A stretch of DNA of 21,380 nt from Dehalococcoidia bacterium UBA5748 (GCA_002419135.1 DIFM01000025.1:1-21380); one strand, 5' to 3'; positions 14,008 to 21,331 are shown, counted from the stretch's first letter. Notes: a model not told the origin generated them from the sequence alone. Program-made: numbers and translations.

Positions 14008-14364
14008 TCAGTCATCTAATTTTATCAGCATATGTCGCAGAACATCTTCGGATATGCGAAGCTTGGCTTCCAGGCTGCCGGTCTGGGAAGGACTAATGGT
14101 ACAACGTGTTAAAACATAATAGCCTTCCATGAAATTTTTTATCGGATACGCCAGCTTTCTTCTACCCCACTGCTCAACCCCTGATATCTCTCCGCCAAAA
14201 TCCACTATATTCTGGTTTAAAGAATCAACCTTTGTTTCTATTTTGTCTTCTGCGGAACCGGGATTGAGCACCATCACCAATTCATAATTACGCTTTTGCC
14301 CTGCATCCCCGGCTACACTTACAGTTTCTTTTCTTTTTCTCTTTGAAATCGTCGCTCTAGGCAC
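14008..14364 (-). CDS. rpsF: 30S ribosomal protein S6 with an N-terminal extension
   Basis: The S6 fold begins at RNYELVMVLNPG (about residue 25) and includes GRRKLAYPIKNFMEGYYVL, which contains the conserved tract that packs on S18. It starts at GTG, with GAGGGG 8 nt upstream. No other start codon lies close to RNYEL, so the 24-residue basic extension (MPRATISKRKRK...) seems genuine. It is the first gene of rpsF-ssb-rpsR, with its own promoter at 14395-14424. S6 and S18 bind as a pair in the 30S platform, and here both carry extra tails. Confidence 0.93.
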   Translation of the reverse strand: MPRATISKRKRKETVSVAGDAGQKRNYELVMVLNPGSAEDKIETKVDSLNQNIVDFGGEISGVEQWGRRKLAYPIKNFMEGYYVLTRCTISPSQTGSLEAKLRISEDVLRHMLIKLDD

Positions 14365-14394
14365 TAATTTAACCCCTCGAAAATTTTATTGTTA

Positions 14395-14424
14395 ATTATA
14401 GCACATATAAAGATTTGTAAACAA
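14395..14424 (-). promoter_or_regulatory. Promoter of rpsF-ssb-rpsR
   Basis: The minus strand has a perfect TATAAT (14400-14395). Upstream, either TTGTTT (14424-14419, 18-nt spacer) or TTTACA (14421-14416, 15-nt spacer) could be the -35. The gap of about 30 bp to the GTG start includes the GAGGGG site. Confidence 0.6.
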
Positions 14425-14506
14425 CGCTCAATTTTTTGTGCCTGTTTTTTTCATGCATTTTTAAATAATATTTTGTTAATAGGATAACAGTTAATCTACC
14501 GGGGAT

Positions 14507-14535
14507 TTGACACAATTTTACAACCTTGCTAGACT
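14507..14535 (+). promoter_or_regulatory. Promoter of tRNA-Asp
   Basis: TTGACA (14507-14512), a 17-nt spacer and TAGACT (14530-14535). The predicted start near 14542 lies about 23 nt upstream of the mature tRNA. Confidence 0.65.
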
Positions 14536-14564
14536 TTATTGGTATCCTAATTTCTTTCCTTTAC

Positions 14565-14641
14565 GGCCCCGTGGTGTAGCGGTCTAACATGCCACCCTGT
14601 CACGGTGGAGATCGGGGGTTCAAATCCCCCCGGGGTCGCCA
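14565..14641 (+). tRNA. tRNA-Asp (anticodon GTC)
   Basis: A full cloverleaf. The acceptor GGCCCCG pairs with CGGGGTC (one G-U), followed by discriminator G and an encoded CCA (14639-14641). The anticodon stem is CCACC/GGTGG with loop CTGTCAC, anticodon GTC at 14599-14601. The T arm is a 5-bp G/C stem around TTCAAAT. G as discriminator and GTC as anticodon are both normal for tRNA-Asp. Confidence 0.97.
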
Positions 14642-14829
14642 TATAAGTATCTATCCTGTATTATCTTTCCCGAAAATTTTTTTAAATGCCGCTAATTGCC
14701 TGTTTTTTGAATACCGGCGTTTTTCGGACTTATTAAAGATCACCACGCTTTCCTCTACCATGTTTCCCCCCGACTCTTACAGTCCGGCAGCTCTTTTCCG
14801 CCTTAGTATATTGAGGATTACGGTTAAAA
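14642..14829. other. Non-coding stretch between tRNA-Asp and the IS remnant
   Basis: An AT-rich stretch with a run of seven T residues soon after the tRNA (about 14680), which may help end its transcript. An open frame crosses the tRNA and this region but lacks a ribosome binding site and coding character. I see no repeat of the tRNA 3' end here, so no att site is supported. Confidence 0.4.
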
Positions 14830-15160
14830 TGACCCTCCCCCCAAAAACCAGGCCATTTGCTATTAGAGTTATCATATTATAAAAACCATAAGGAGAATTC
14901 TAATGAAAGCAAGAAAATACACAGAGGAACAAATCATAGCAGTTCACAAAGAAGGGGAAGCGGGAGCCAAGGTAGTCGATATATGCCGCAAGTATGGGAT
15001 GAGGTAGGCTACCTACTAGAATTGGAAGGCGAAGTACGCTAGAATGACAGTCAGTGACCTCAAGCGACTGAAAGCCATGGAGACCGAAAACCGACGCTTA
15101 AAGCAGATTGTGGCAGCAGTCTTTTGAACGAGGCTTTCCCTCAAGGAGGAGGAACGCTAA
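14830..15160 (+). mobile_element. Decayed, truncated IS3-family insertion sequence
   Basis: The left boundary is suggested by TGACCCTCCCCCC (14830-14842), which resembles an IS3-type terminal repeat opening with TGA and a C-run and lies about 70 bp before the orfA start, the usual spacing. Only orfA is present; neither orfB (the DDE integrase) nor a matching right end is found before clpB. The element is therefore a fragment lying directly upstream of clpB. Confidence 0.65.
14903..15160 (+). pseudogene. IS3-family transposase OrfA, interrupted by stop codons
   Basis: From the ATG (with AAGGAG upstream) the frame reads MKARKYTEEQIIAVHKEG and AKVVDICRKYGM, the helix-turn-helix of OrfA proteins. 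A TAG at 15005 follows, then (A)TY, a second TAG at 15017, then NWKAKY, MTVSDLKRLKAMETENRRLK (the leucine-zipper part), a TGA at 15125 and LKEEER to TAA at 15158. All parts stay in one frame over about 86 codons, the normal OrfA size, so decay is by substitutions rather than indels. Comparison with the family pattern suggests the first two stops replaced a Glu and a Tyr codon. With no orfB it cannot transpose by itself. Confidence 0.8.
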
Positions 15161-15185
15161 CCTCAACATCTACCACATAATATAC

Positions 15186-15206
15186 AGCTTGTAAGTCAAA
15201 CAAGCT
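15186..15206. repeat. Inverted repeat 35 bp upstream of clpB
   Basis: AGCTTGT (15186-15192) and ACAAGCT (15200-15206) are perfectly complementary around 7 nt. It does not match the CIRCE heat-shock operator. It could be an operator for a different regulator, a leader hairpin, or IS debris. Confidence 0.4.
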
Positions 15207-15240
15207 ATACAAAATAAATATACAAGGAGGGTATTTCTAT

Positions 15241-17820
15241 ATGAATATCGACAGGTTCACAGAAAAGGCGCAGGAAGCTATTTTCAATGCGCAAAAATTA
15301 GCAGTGGATAAAAACCATAGCCAGATCGAACCGGAGCATTTGCTTTACAGCCTTACCACCCAATCAGAAGGCGTAGTTCCGCAGATTATGAACAAGCTCG
15401 AAATCAATCCCAGCCTGGTTGTCAGTGAACTGGACAGGGAATTAGAAAAATTTCCCCGTACTTATGGGGCCACCAGCATACAAATATCCCCCCGCCTGTC
15501 CCAGATACTTGAAGCAGCGGAAAAAGAAGCCTCATCATTTAAAGATGAATATATCAGCACTGAACACCTCCTTATTTCCATTGCTGACCGGGATTCAGGT
15601 GCCGCGGGGAAAATCCTGAATAGATTCAATATAACCAAGAATCGTATTTACCAGATTCTTACATCCATCAGAGGCAGCCAGCGGATTACCGATCCCAACC
15701 CGGAGGGAAAGTATCAGGCACTGGAGAAGTATGGCCGCGACCTGACCGAAATGGCCGGAAAAGGAAAACTCGACCCTGTAATCGGACGTGATGATGAAAT
15801 CAGACGAACAATTCAAATCCTTTCCAGGCGTACCAAGAACAATCCCGTTCTTATCGGAGAGCCGGGCGTTGGGAAAACAGCCATCGTCGAAGGGCTTGCC
15901 CAGCGTATCGTTCGTGGCGATGTCCCTGAAGGATTGAAAAACAAACGCATTATTGCCTTGGATTTGGGCTCACTGGTTGCCGGTAGCAAGTACCGTGGCG
16001 AATTCGAAGAGAGATTCAAAGCTGTCCTTAAAGAAATCCAGCAATCACAGGGGGAAATCATTCTGTTCATCGATGAACTGCATACCGTCGTCGGAGCAGG
16101 AGCTGCTGAAGGATCCATGGATGCTTCCAATATGATAAAACCGATGCTGGCTCGTGGGGAGCTCCACTGCATAGGAGCCACAACCCTGAGTGAGTACCGC
16201 AAGTATATCGAAAAAGATGCGGCGCTGGAAAGGCGTTTTCAACCGGTGCTTGTTTCGGAACCATCGGTCGAAGATACCATCTCTATATTAAGGGGACTGA
16301 AAGACCGCTATGAAGTACACCACGGGGTGCGTATTAAGGATACAGCACTGGTAGCGGCCGCTGTTTTATCCAGCCGCTATATCAGTGACCGCTTCCTGCC
16401 CGATAAGGCTATAGACCTGGTTGATGAAGCAGCCGCCAAATTACGCACCGAGATCGATAGCGTTCCCACAGAACTGGATGAGGTACAACGAAAAATCATG
16501 CGCCTGGAGATTGAGCGCGAAGCCCTGAAAAAAGAAAAGGATACCGCTTCAAAAGAACGTCTCACTGAAATGGAAAAGGAACTGGCCGACCTTAAGGAGC
16601 AGGCAAACAAATTGAAAGTTCAATGGGAAACAGAAAAAAGCACCATCCATGCCCTGCGCCAGTTGAAGGGAAAAAGGGAGCAGGTGCTGCGCGATATAGA
16701 GCAGGCTGAACGCATGGGTGACCTGGAACAGGCGGCAAGGCTCAAATACGACACCCTTCCCAATCTGGAAAAACAAATAAAAGAAAAAGAAACCGAGCTC
16801 ACATCCAGAAAAGGAGAGCGATTGCTCAAGGAAGAGGTCGATGAAGAGGATATCGCAGAAATTATTAGCCGCTGGACAGGAATACCAGTAAGTAACCTGA
16901 TGGAGGGGGAAGTCGAAAAATTGCTTCACATCGAAGAGCGGCTGCACCAGCGCCTGGTCAATCAAGATGATGCCGTTAGAGCTGTCGCCAATACCATTCG
17001 CCGTGCCAGAGCCGGTTTACAGGACCCCAATCGCCCCCTGGGGAGCTTCATTTTCCTCGGGCCCACCGGAGTCGGGAAAACAGAACTGGCAAAAGCTCTG
17101 GCTGAATTCCTCTTCGATGACGAACACGCACTAATACGCCTCGATATGTCAGAATATATGGAAAAGCATACCGTGTCGCGTCTTTTCGGGGCTCCGCCCG
17201 GATACATTGGCTATGAAGAAGGAGGACAGCTTACCGAAGCCGTGCGCCGCAAGCCCTATTCGGTGGTGTTACTGGATGAGATAGAGAAAGCCCATCCGGA
17301 CGTTTTTAATGCCCTTCTCCAGATATTTGATGACGGGCGTCTCACCGACGGACAGGGTAGAACCGTGGATTTCAAAAACACAATGCTCATTATGACAAGC
17401 AATCTGGGCAGCCAGTGGATTGCCGAACTCGGGGAAGGACAGGAAGAGCAAATAAAAGAAAAGGTTATGGAATCTTTGAAGGCACAATTCCGTCCCGAAT
17501 TTCTTAACCGTATAGATGAAGTAATCATCTTCCTTCAGCTCAAAAAGGAACATATTAAACAAATTGTAGCCCTTCAGTTCTCACTGTTGAAAAAGAGGCT
17601 GAGCGATCGCCACATCGAGGTCGAGCTTACCGAGGAAGCGAAGGAATTTTTAGCCAGGGAAGGTTACGACCCGGTTTACGGAGCACGCCCGCTTAAACGA
17701 GCTATACAGCGGCTGGTACTGGATCCTCTGGCAATTATGATACTTGAGGGCAAATTCAAAGAGGGGGATGTCGTAGTTATCGAATCCAGTGAAGGAAAAA
17801 TCTCTTTCCGCAAGAAGTAA
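15241..17820 (+). CDS. clpB: ClpB disaggregase (Hsp104 family)
   Basis: A hexameric AAA+ ATPase that pulls proteins out of aggregates with DnaK. It is full length at 859 aa. The N-domain (1-~150) opens with MNIDRFTEKAQEAI and holds the paired Clp-N repeats. AAA-1 has Walker A GEPGVGKT (about 206-213) and Walker B ILFIDE. A long charged coiled-coil middle domain (about 400-525) distinguishes ClpB from ClpC/ClpA. AAA-2 has Walker A GPTGVGKT (about 607-614) and LLDEIEKAHPD. The pore-loop tyrosine of AAA-1 lies in GSKYRGEFEER, and that of AAA-2 in GYIGYEEGG. AAGGAGGG precedes the ATG. It follows an IS fragment; I see no CIRCE element. It appears to be a single-gene unit. Confidence 0.97.
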   Translation: MNIDRFTEKAQEAIFNAQKLAVDKNHSQIEPEHLLYSLTTQSEGVVPQIMNKLEINPSLVVSELDRELEKFPRTYGATSIQISPRLSQILEAAEKEASSFKDEYISTEHLLISIADRDSGAAGKILNRFNITKNRIYQILTSIRGSQRITDPNPEGKYQALEKYGRDLTEMAGKGKLDPVIGRDDEIRRTIQILSRRTKNNPVLIGEPGVGKTAIVEGLAQRIVRGDVPEGLKNKRIIALDLGSLVAGSKYRGEFEERFKAVLKEIQQSQGEIILFIDELHTVVGAGAAEGSMDASNMIKPMLARGELHCIGATTLSEYRKYIEKDAALERRFQPVLVSEPSVEDTISILRGLKDRYEVHHGVRIKDTALVAAAVLSSRYISDRFLPDKAIDLVDEAAAKLRTEIDSVPTELDEVQRKIMRLEIEREALKKEKDTASKERLTEMEKELADLKEQANKLKVQWETEKSTIHALRQLKGKREQVLRDIEQAERMGDLEQAARLKYDTLPNLEKQIKEKETELTSRKGERLLKEEVDEEDIAEIISRWTGIPVSNLMEGEVEKLLHIEERLHQRLVNQDDAVRAVANTIRRARAGLQDPNRPLGSFIFLGPTGVGKTELAKALAEFLFDDEHALIRLDMSEYMEKHTVSRLFGAPPGYIGYEEGGQLTEAVRRKPYSVVLLDEIEKAHPDVFNALLQIFDDGRLTDGQGRTVDFKNTMLIMTSNLGSQWIAELGEGQEEQIKEKVMESLKAQFRPEFLNRIDEVIIFLQLKKEHIKQIVALQFSLLKKRLSDRHIEVELTEEAKEFLAREGYDPVYGARPLKRAIQRLVLDPLAIMILEGKFKEGDVVVIESSEGKISFRKK

Positions 17821-17846
17821 TGGGTATACATGGTAATAGGATTCAT

Positions 17847-17897
17847 CCATGTGTGAAGGAAGGAATATGCATTGTCAACTCCTTTCTTTACACATGG
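17847..17897 (+). terminator. 18-bp stem-loop downstream of clpB (terminator or processed RNA structure)
   Basis: CCATGTGTGAAGGAAGGA (17847-17864) pairs along its whole length with TCCTTTCTTTACACATGG (17880-17897), two of the pairs being G-U on the plus strand, around a 15-nt loop. It starts 26 bp after the clpB stop. No T-run follows, so it is not a standard intrinsic terminator. It may stabilise the clpB 3' end or belong to the structured region that continues to 18102. Confidence 0.6.
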
Positions 17898-18304
17898 CAC
17901 CAGCGGAGGACTCCTTACCAGTGGGTAGTCTGTGGGAGTTAGAACTATATTGTAAGATTCCAGCCGAATTTAAAACTGGCAAGGTAGCCTTGACAAGGCT
18001 ATCTTAAAGACATATAATCAGCTTCACGTAGGCACGCTCTTTAAGCTGATAGCAATGAAAATCAGAATGGTAGTTATACGCTTACCCTGTTAACTGCCAT
18101 TCATTATGAAGGGAGCTGTGCCGGTAACAATAAAGGGAAATAGCATAAGTATCATAATGAGTTAGTGGAGGGGGTGTAGAATCATTTTGCCATAGCAATT
18201 TAACGGTAGACGAAAGATGACGCCCAATTGAGCAGCGTTGCTTTCATCAGCTTTGAATTTAGCACATAAAGCGCAGGCAATATTATAAGAAAGGAGCTAA
18301 TGCA
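17898..18304 (+). other. Stem-loop-rich non-coding region upstream of degV
   Basis: About 400 bp without a credible gene. Three further stems are visible: AAGGTAGCCTT (17981-17991) with AAGGCTATCTT (17995-18005), 11 bp with one G-U; ATCAGCTT (18017-18024) with AAGCTGAT (18043-18050), 8 bp; and GAATGGTAGTTA (18065-18076) with TAACTGCCATTC (18091-18102), 12 bp with one U-G. Every non-Watson-Crick pair is G-U only if transcribed from the plus strand. It does not match the signatures I know for tmRNA, RNase P RNA, SRP RNA or 6S RNA. It may be a leader of degV-plsY or an independent small RNA. Confidence 0.45.
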
Positions 18305-19144
18305 ATGACAGTCAAAATTGTAACCGATAGTGCCTCCGACCTCACCCCTGAAATAGCCGGTAAATGGGGCATTACAGTGATGCCCCTGTATATCAAGTTT
18401 GGATCACAGATCTATCGGGATGGTGTTGACCTGACGACGGATGAATTCTACCGCAGACTTTCTCATGATAGGACATTGCCAACTACTTCTGCCCCATCCA
18501 TAGGAGACTTCGTTGAGGTTTATGATAAACTGGCACAGGAAACCGACGAGATTCTGGCTATTATGCTATCCTCAAAGTACAGCGTGACCTGCGAGGTGGC
18601 ACTCAAGAGTAAGGTATTGAAGAAGAGCAAGGCTCGAGTTGAGGTGGTCGACTCGTACACGGCTATTATGGATCTGGGACTGATTTGTATATCTGCAGCA
18701 GAAGCAGCTAAGTCGGGAGCCAGCCTTGATGAATGTATCGATATTGTGCACAGCAACATGCCACGTACACATGTACGCGTGGCTTTCGATACATTGGAGT
18801 ATTTGAAACGGGGAGGCCGCATCGGCACTGCCGAAGCCCTTATGGGTTCGATGCTCAAAATAAACCCCATCCTGACTATAAAAGATGGCTACACCGAAGC
18901 GGTTGCTAAAACACGCTCCAGAGCAAAGGCGATAGAACACCTCTGTAACTTTGCCTCGAGCTTTTCCAATATTGAGAAACTGGCAATAGAGGATGCCACT
19001 ACCCCCGATGAGGCTGAAATACTGGCAGATAAACTCAGTTCCAGATTCCCCAGGGAGCATATTATCCGCACCAAAGTCAGCCCGGTGGTGGGGACTCATG
19101 TAGGGCCTCACGTGCTCTCAGTAGCTATCCAGGGAAATCAGTAA
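18305..19144 (+). CDS. DegV-family fatty-acid-binding protein (FakB-like)
   Basis: A 279-aa DegV protein. The N-terminal KIVTDSASDL (about 4-13) is the family signature; the Ser/Thr and Asp here contact the lipid carboxylate in FakB proteins. TTSAPSIGDF (about 59-68) and GGRIGTAEALMGSMLKINPIL (about 169-189) are the other conserved blocks, with a terminal VVGTHVGPHVLSVA. In Firmicutes, FakB delivers fatty acids to the kinase FakA, yielding acyl-phosphate for phospholipid synthesis. No FakA is in the window. Immediately downstream (18 bp) is the plsY-like gene, which uses acyl-phosphate, so a lipid role fits well. AAAGGAG lies 8 nt before the ATG. Confidence 0.92.
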   Translation: MTVKIVTDSASDLTPEIAGKWGITVMPLYIKFGSQIYRDGVDLTTDEFYRRLSHDRTLPTTSAPSIGDFVEVYDKLAQETDEILAIMLSSKYSVTCEVALKSKVLKKSKARVEVVDSYTAIMDLGLICISAAEAAKSGASLDECIDIVHSNMPRTHVRVAFDTLEYLKRGGRIGTAEALMGSMLKINPILTIKDGYTEAVAKTRSRAKAIEHLCNFASSFSNIEKLAIEDATTPDEAEILADKLSSRFPREHIIRTKVSPVVGTHVGPHVLSVAIQGNQ

Positions 19145-19162
19145 TCATCAGGAGAACAAAAA

Positions 19163-19873
19163 ATGCCGGAGTTCATTATATTAACTATTGTGGCTTATTT
19201 CCTGGGCGCAGTGCCGGCTGCTTATCTGGCAGGCAGATGGACTCGCAATATTGATATTAGAGAGTACGGGAGTGGCAATGTCGGAGTGAGCAATCTGGTC
19301 GCCGCCACCTCGTGGAAAATAGGTCTGCCGGTAATATTTTTCGACCTGGCCAAGGGGATTCTCCCAATATGGGCTGCGCATCTAATGGGAATGAGCATAC
19401 CTCAACAGGCAATGGTCGGAATAGCCACAATTATCGGGCACAACTGGCCGATTTTCCTGAGCTTGAATGGCGGCCGGGGTATGCTGACAACCCTTGCTGT
19501 CCTCTTTTTTCTACCCGCGATAAATGGCTACATCCCATGGGAGTTAATAGCTTTCTTTATCTGTTCCGCTATCGGTCTGTTCATCATTCATAGCATACCG
19601 ATTGGTACAGGCGTCGGCATAGCTATTTCACCCCTGATTAGCTGGCTCACAGATAAGCCCCTTGCCCTGACTCTTGGCTTTGTCGTTATCGTTTTCCTAT
19701 TAATTATAAGGAGACTTACAGTACCCAGAAGTCAGGAGGCTAAAAATATCAGCACAGGACAACTTTTGCTAAACCGCCTTTTTCTCGACCGCGATATAAG
19801 AGATAAGGGAATCTGGATGAACCGTAAGCCTGTTAACAAGACCGCTGACAGGGAGCCCGAACCTCATCCATAA
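19163..19873 (+). CDS. plsY: PlsY-type acyl-phosphate:glycerol-3-phosphate acyltransferase
   Basis: An integral membrane enzyme that would use acyl-phosphate to make lysophosphatidic acid. Three PlsY motifs are visible: GSGNVGVSN (36-44; usual form GSGNIGATN), DLAKG (61-65) and GHNWPIFLSLNGGRG (92-106; usual ending GGKG). The catalytic-loop residues S37, N39 and H93 are kept, but GGKG has become GGRG and the Thr of the first motif is Ser. There are about five to six hydrophobic helices. The C-terminus is extended, with about 45 hydrophilic residues (VPRSQEAKNIS to the end), making 236 aa against the usual ~200. AGGAG lies 8-9 nt before the ATG. It is co-transcribed with degV. Confidence 0.87.
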   Translation: MPEFIILTIVAYFLGAVPAAYLAGRWTRNIDIREYGSGNVGVSNLVAATSWKIGLPVIFFDLAKGILPIWAAHLMGMSIPQQAMVGIATIIGHNWPIFLSLNGGRGMLTTLAVLFFLPAINGYIPWELIAFFICSAIGLFIIHSIPIGTGVGIAISPLISWLTDKPLALTLGFVVIVFLLIIRRLTVPRSQEAKNISTGQLLLNRLFLDRDIRDKGIWMNRKPVNKTADREPEPHP

Positions 19874-19880
19874 GAAGAGC

Positions 19881-20015
19881 ATGGGCGGGCAGGAACGGCA
19901 GAGACACATAAAAAGCTATCCTGAAGTATATGAAGCCGAAAACTACCTGGCGAACAGCAAATTAAACCCCAGGATATCTTATATGATGTTATATAAAGAT
20001 AAAATGATAAAATAG
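19881..20015 (+). CDS. Possible 44-aa hydrophilic small protein, doubtful
   Basis: An ATG 7 nt after the plsY stop opens a frame beginning MGGQERQRHIKSYPEVYEAE and ending MLYKDKMIK before TAG. A weak AGAAGAG lies just upstream. I recognise no family, it has no membrane segment or signal, and a frame of this size can arise by chance. The location directly behind plsY is the only supporting context. Confidence 0.15.
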   Translation: MGGQERQRHIKSYPEVYEAENYLANSKLNPRISYMMLYKDKMIK

Positions 20016-20389
20016 TAAAAATGCAGCAAACCTGGGAATCATGGTCATATGACCGTGCCCCAGCATAATTTCTATCAACCGGAATATCTGCAAGGAGCCA
20101 CAGGATTATGCCTGAGCTTTATCCGCTGGGTTCAAATAATACGCTCATGAAAAGCTAACTCCGGCTTTGTAGGCGTTGCTTCATCAGCAGTAATACAGCA
20201 GCTAAACCTGCTCATGTATGGGGCAAACAGCCATTGTTGTGCTTCAATGGAAGTCGGACAGCTAGCTTCGGGGAAAAATGTATTCCTGCCGAGGAATTAC
20301 AGGGTTATATCTGTCTGAATATGCGTGGAATTAGTAAATATACTCAGACAATGAAAACAGTGAGGACTTAATCAGAAGGATAATTAAAA
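20016..20389. other. Non-coding stretch upstream of the TauE-type gene
   Basis: No gene is supported. An imperfect hairpin spans 20032-20063: CTGGG and CCCAG enclose the perfect 12-bp palindrome GGTCATATGACC at 20043-20054. CCATTG and CAATGG form a small hairpin near 20233-20252. TGTCTGA (20312-20318) and TCAGACA (20344-20350) form an inverted repeat 40 bp before the next start. The stretch GCGTTGCTTCATCAGC (20173-20188) closely matches one at 18235-18251 upstream of degV. Significance is unproven. Confidence 0.35.
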
Positions 20390-21193
20390 ATGGGGTTTTC
20401 TTTACTTGAGATAATCATAATCCTGCTCATCGGGGTGGGGGGCGGTATAATGGTCGGCATAATGGGCGGAAGTGGGGTGATGGTAGTTGTGCCAATGCTG
20501 ACGCTTCTGCTCTCCTTCCCGGTTCATATTGCCATAGGAACCAGTTTGCTGATAAACATAGTAGCCGCACTGGTTACCTCTTTTATCTATTACCGGCACC
20601 GCAACCTTTATCTCAAGCCTGCTCTATGGATTGCACTCGGTTCAATTGTCGGAGCTCAAGCAGGAAGCATATTTGCTGATATGATACCCCCCATAGGTAT
20701 GAGCAACCTGTTCGGATTGATGCTTATCCCTATGGGTATAGTACTATGGGTCAGGGGCGTCGGACGGACTACAGGAGGCGTAAATAATAACTCAAACGGA
20801 AACGGCCTACCGGTAGAAACAACAAAGGGCAGGCTGATTGCTGTGGCTCTGGGGCTGTTAGTAGGTATTATGTGCGGCCTGTTCGGCGCCGGCGGTGGGG
20901 GGATGATATTCATCATCCTCATCTTCGTGCTTCACTATCCTATCCATCTGGCAGTGGGCACCTCTTCACTTATTATGGCAATAACTGCTCTCTCAGGGAC
21001 TATAGGCTATGCTATGCAGGGCAATATTGATATATATGCAGCTCTAATTGCCAGTGCCACCACCATACCTGCAGCAGGGCTGGGTGCTCTGGTTGCCAAC
21101 CGGGTCAGTGAAAAGACCCTCGGTCGTATAATCGGTGCGGTTCTTACCCTACTGGGCATAGCCATGATTGCCATTCAGTATCTGGCAGCCTGA
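20390..21193 (+). CDS. TauE/SafE-family membrane transporter (sulfite/organosulfonate exporter-like)
   Basis: A 267-aa protein with the two-fold repeated architecture of TauE/SafE. Each half starts with a Gly-rich helix (GVGGGIMVGIMGGSGVMVVVP at about 15-35; GIMCGLFGAGGGGMIFIIL at about 163-181), followed by HIAIGTSLLIN and HLAVGTSSLIM, the H-x-A-(I/V)-GTS-L motif in both copies. About eight helices are predicted, with a polar Asn/Gly linker (about 126-138) between the halves. Members export sulfite, sulfoacetate or related anions, but many have unknown substrates, and none is indicated by neighbours here. GAAGGA precedes the ATG. The 516-bp gap upstream suggests its own promoter. Confidence 0.9.
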   Translation: MGFSLLEIIIILLIGVGGGIMVGIMGGSGVMVVVPMLTLLLSFPVHIAIGTSLLINIVAALVTSFIYYRHRNLYLKPALWIALGSIVGAQAGSIFADMIPPIGMSNLFGLMLIPMGIVLWVRGVGRTTGGVNNNSNGNGLPVETTKGRLIAVALGLLVGIMCGLFGAGGGGMIFIILIFVLHYPIHLAVGTSSLIMAITALSGTIGYAMQGNIDIYAALIASATTIPAAGLGALVANRVSEKTLGRIIGAVLTLLGIAMIAIQYLAA

Positions 21194-21254
21194 GTTTCTG
21201 GATGCGAGCTGTTCTAATATTTTTATATCCCCGCTCGAATCATAGATCCCCATA

Positions 21255-21277
21255 GGCAGAGACCGCAGTACTCTGCC
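21255..21277. repeat. Hairpin downstream of the TauE-type gene
   Basis: GGCAGAG (21255-21261) and CTCTGCC (21271-21277) pair perfectly around 9 nt. No T-run follows within 10 nt, so a terminator function is uncertain. Confidence 0.35.
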
Positions 21278-21331
21278 CACGGGTTATAAGGATTTTCTTT
21301 ATATTTGCATCTCATACCACATATTAAAATA

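Noticed and set aside
14400..14560. Chromosomal origin in the AT-rich divergent region
   Set aside because: No cluster of TTATCCACA-type DnaA boxes can be seen on either strand, and dnaA/dnaN are absent.
14565..14641. tRNA-Asp as an integration site for a mobile island
   Set aside because: No duplicated tRNA 3' end and no integrase gene were found; the nearby IS remnant does not need a tRNA target.
14589..14882. 97-codon open frame starting inside tRNA-Asp
   Set aside because: It begins within the tRNA, has no ribosome binding site and the translation looks non-coding.
15128..15240. CIRCE/HrcA heat-shock operator before clpB
   Set aside because: The inverted repeat at 15186-15206 does not match TTAGCACTC-N9-GAGTGCTAA, and no CIRCE sequence is visible.
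16549..16965. Several minus-strand open frames of 60-140 codons inside clpB
   Set aside because: They are antisense shadows of the ClpB coding sequence with no ribosome sites or known domains.
17821..18304. tmRNA, SRP RNA, RNase P RNA or 6S RNA gene
   Set aside because: None of their conserved cores is present; only unassigned stem-loops are seen.
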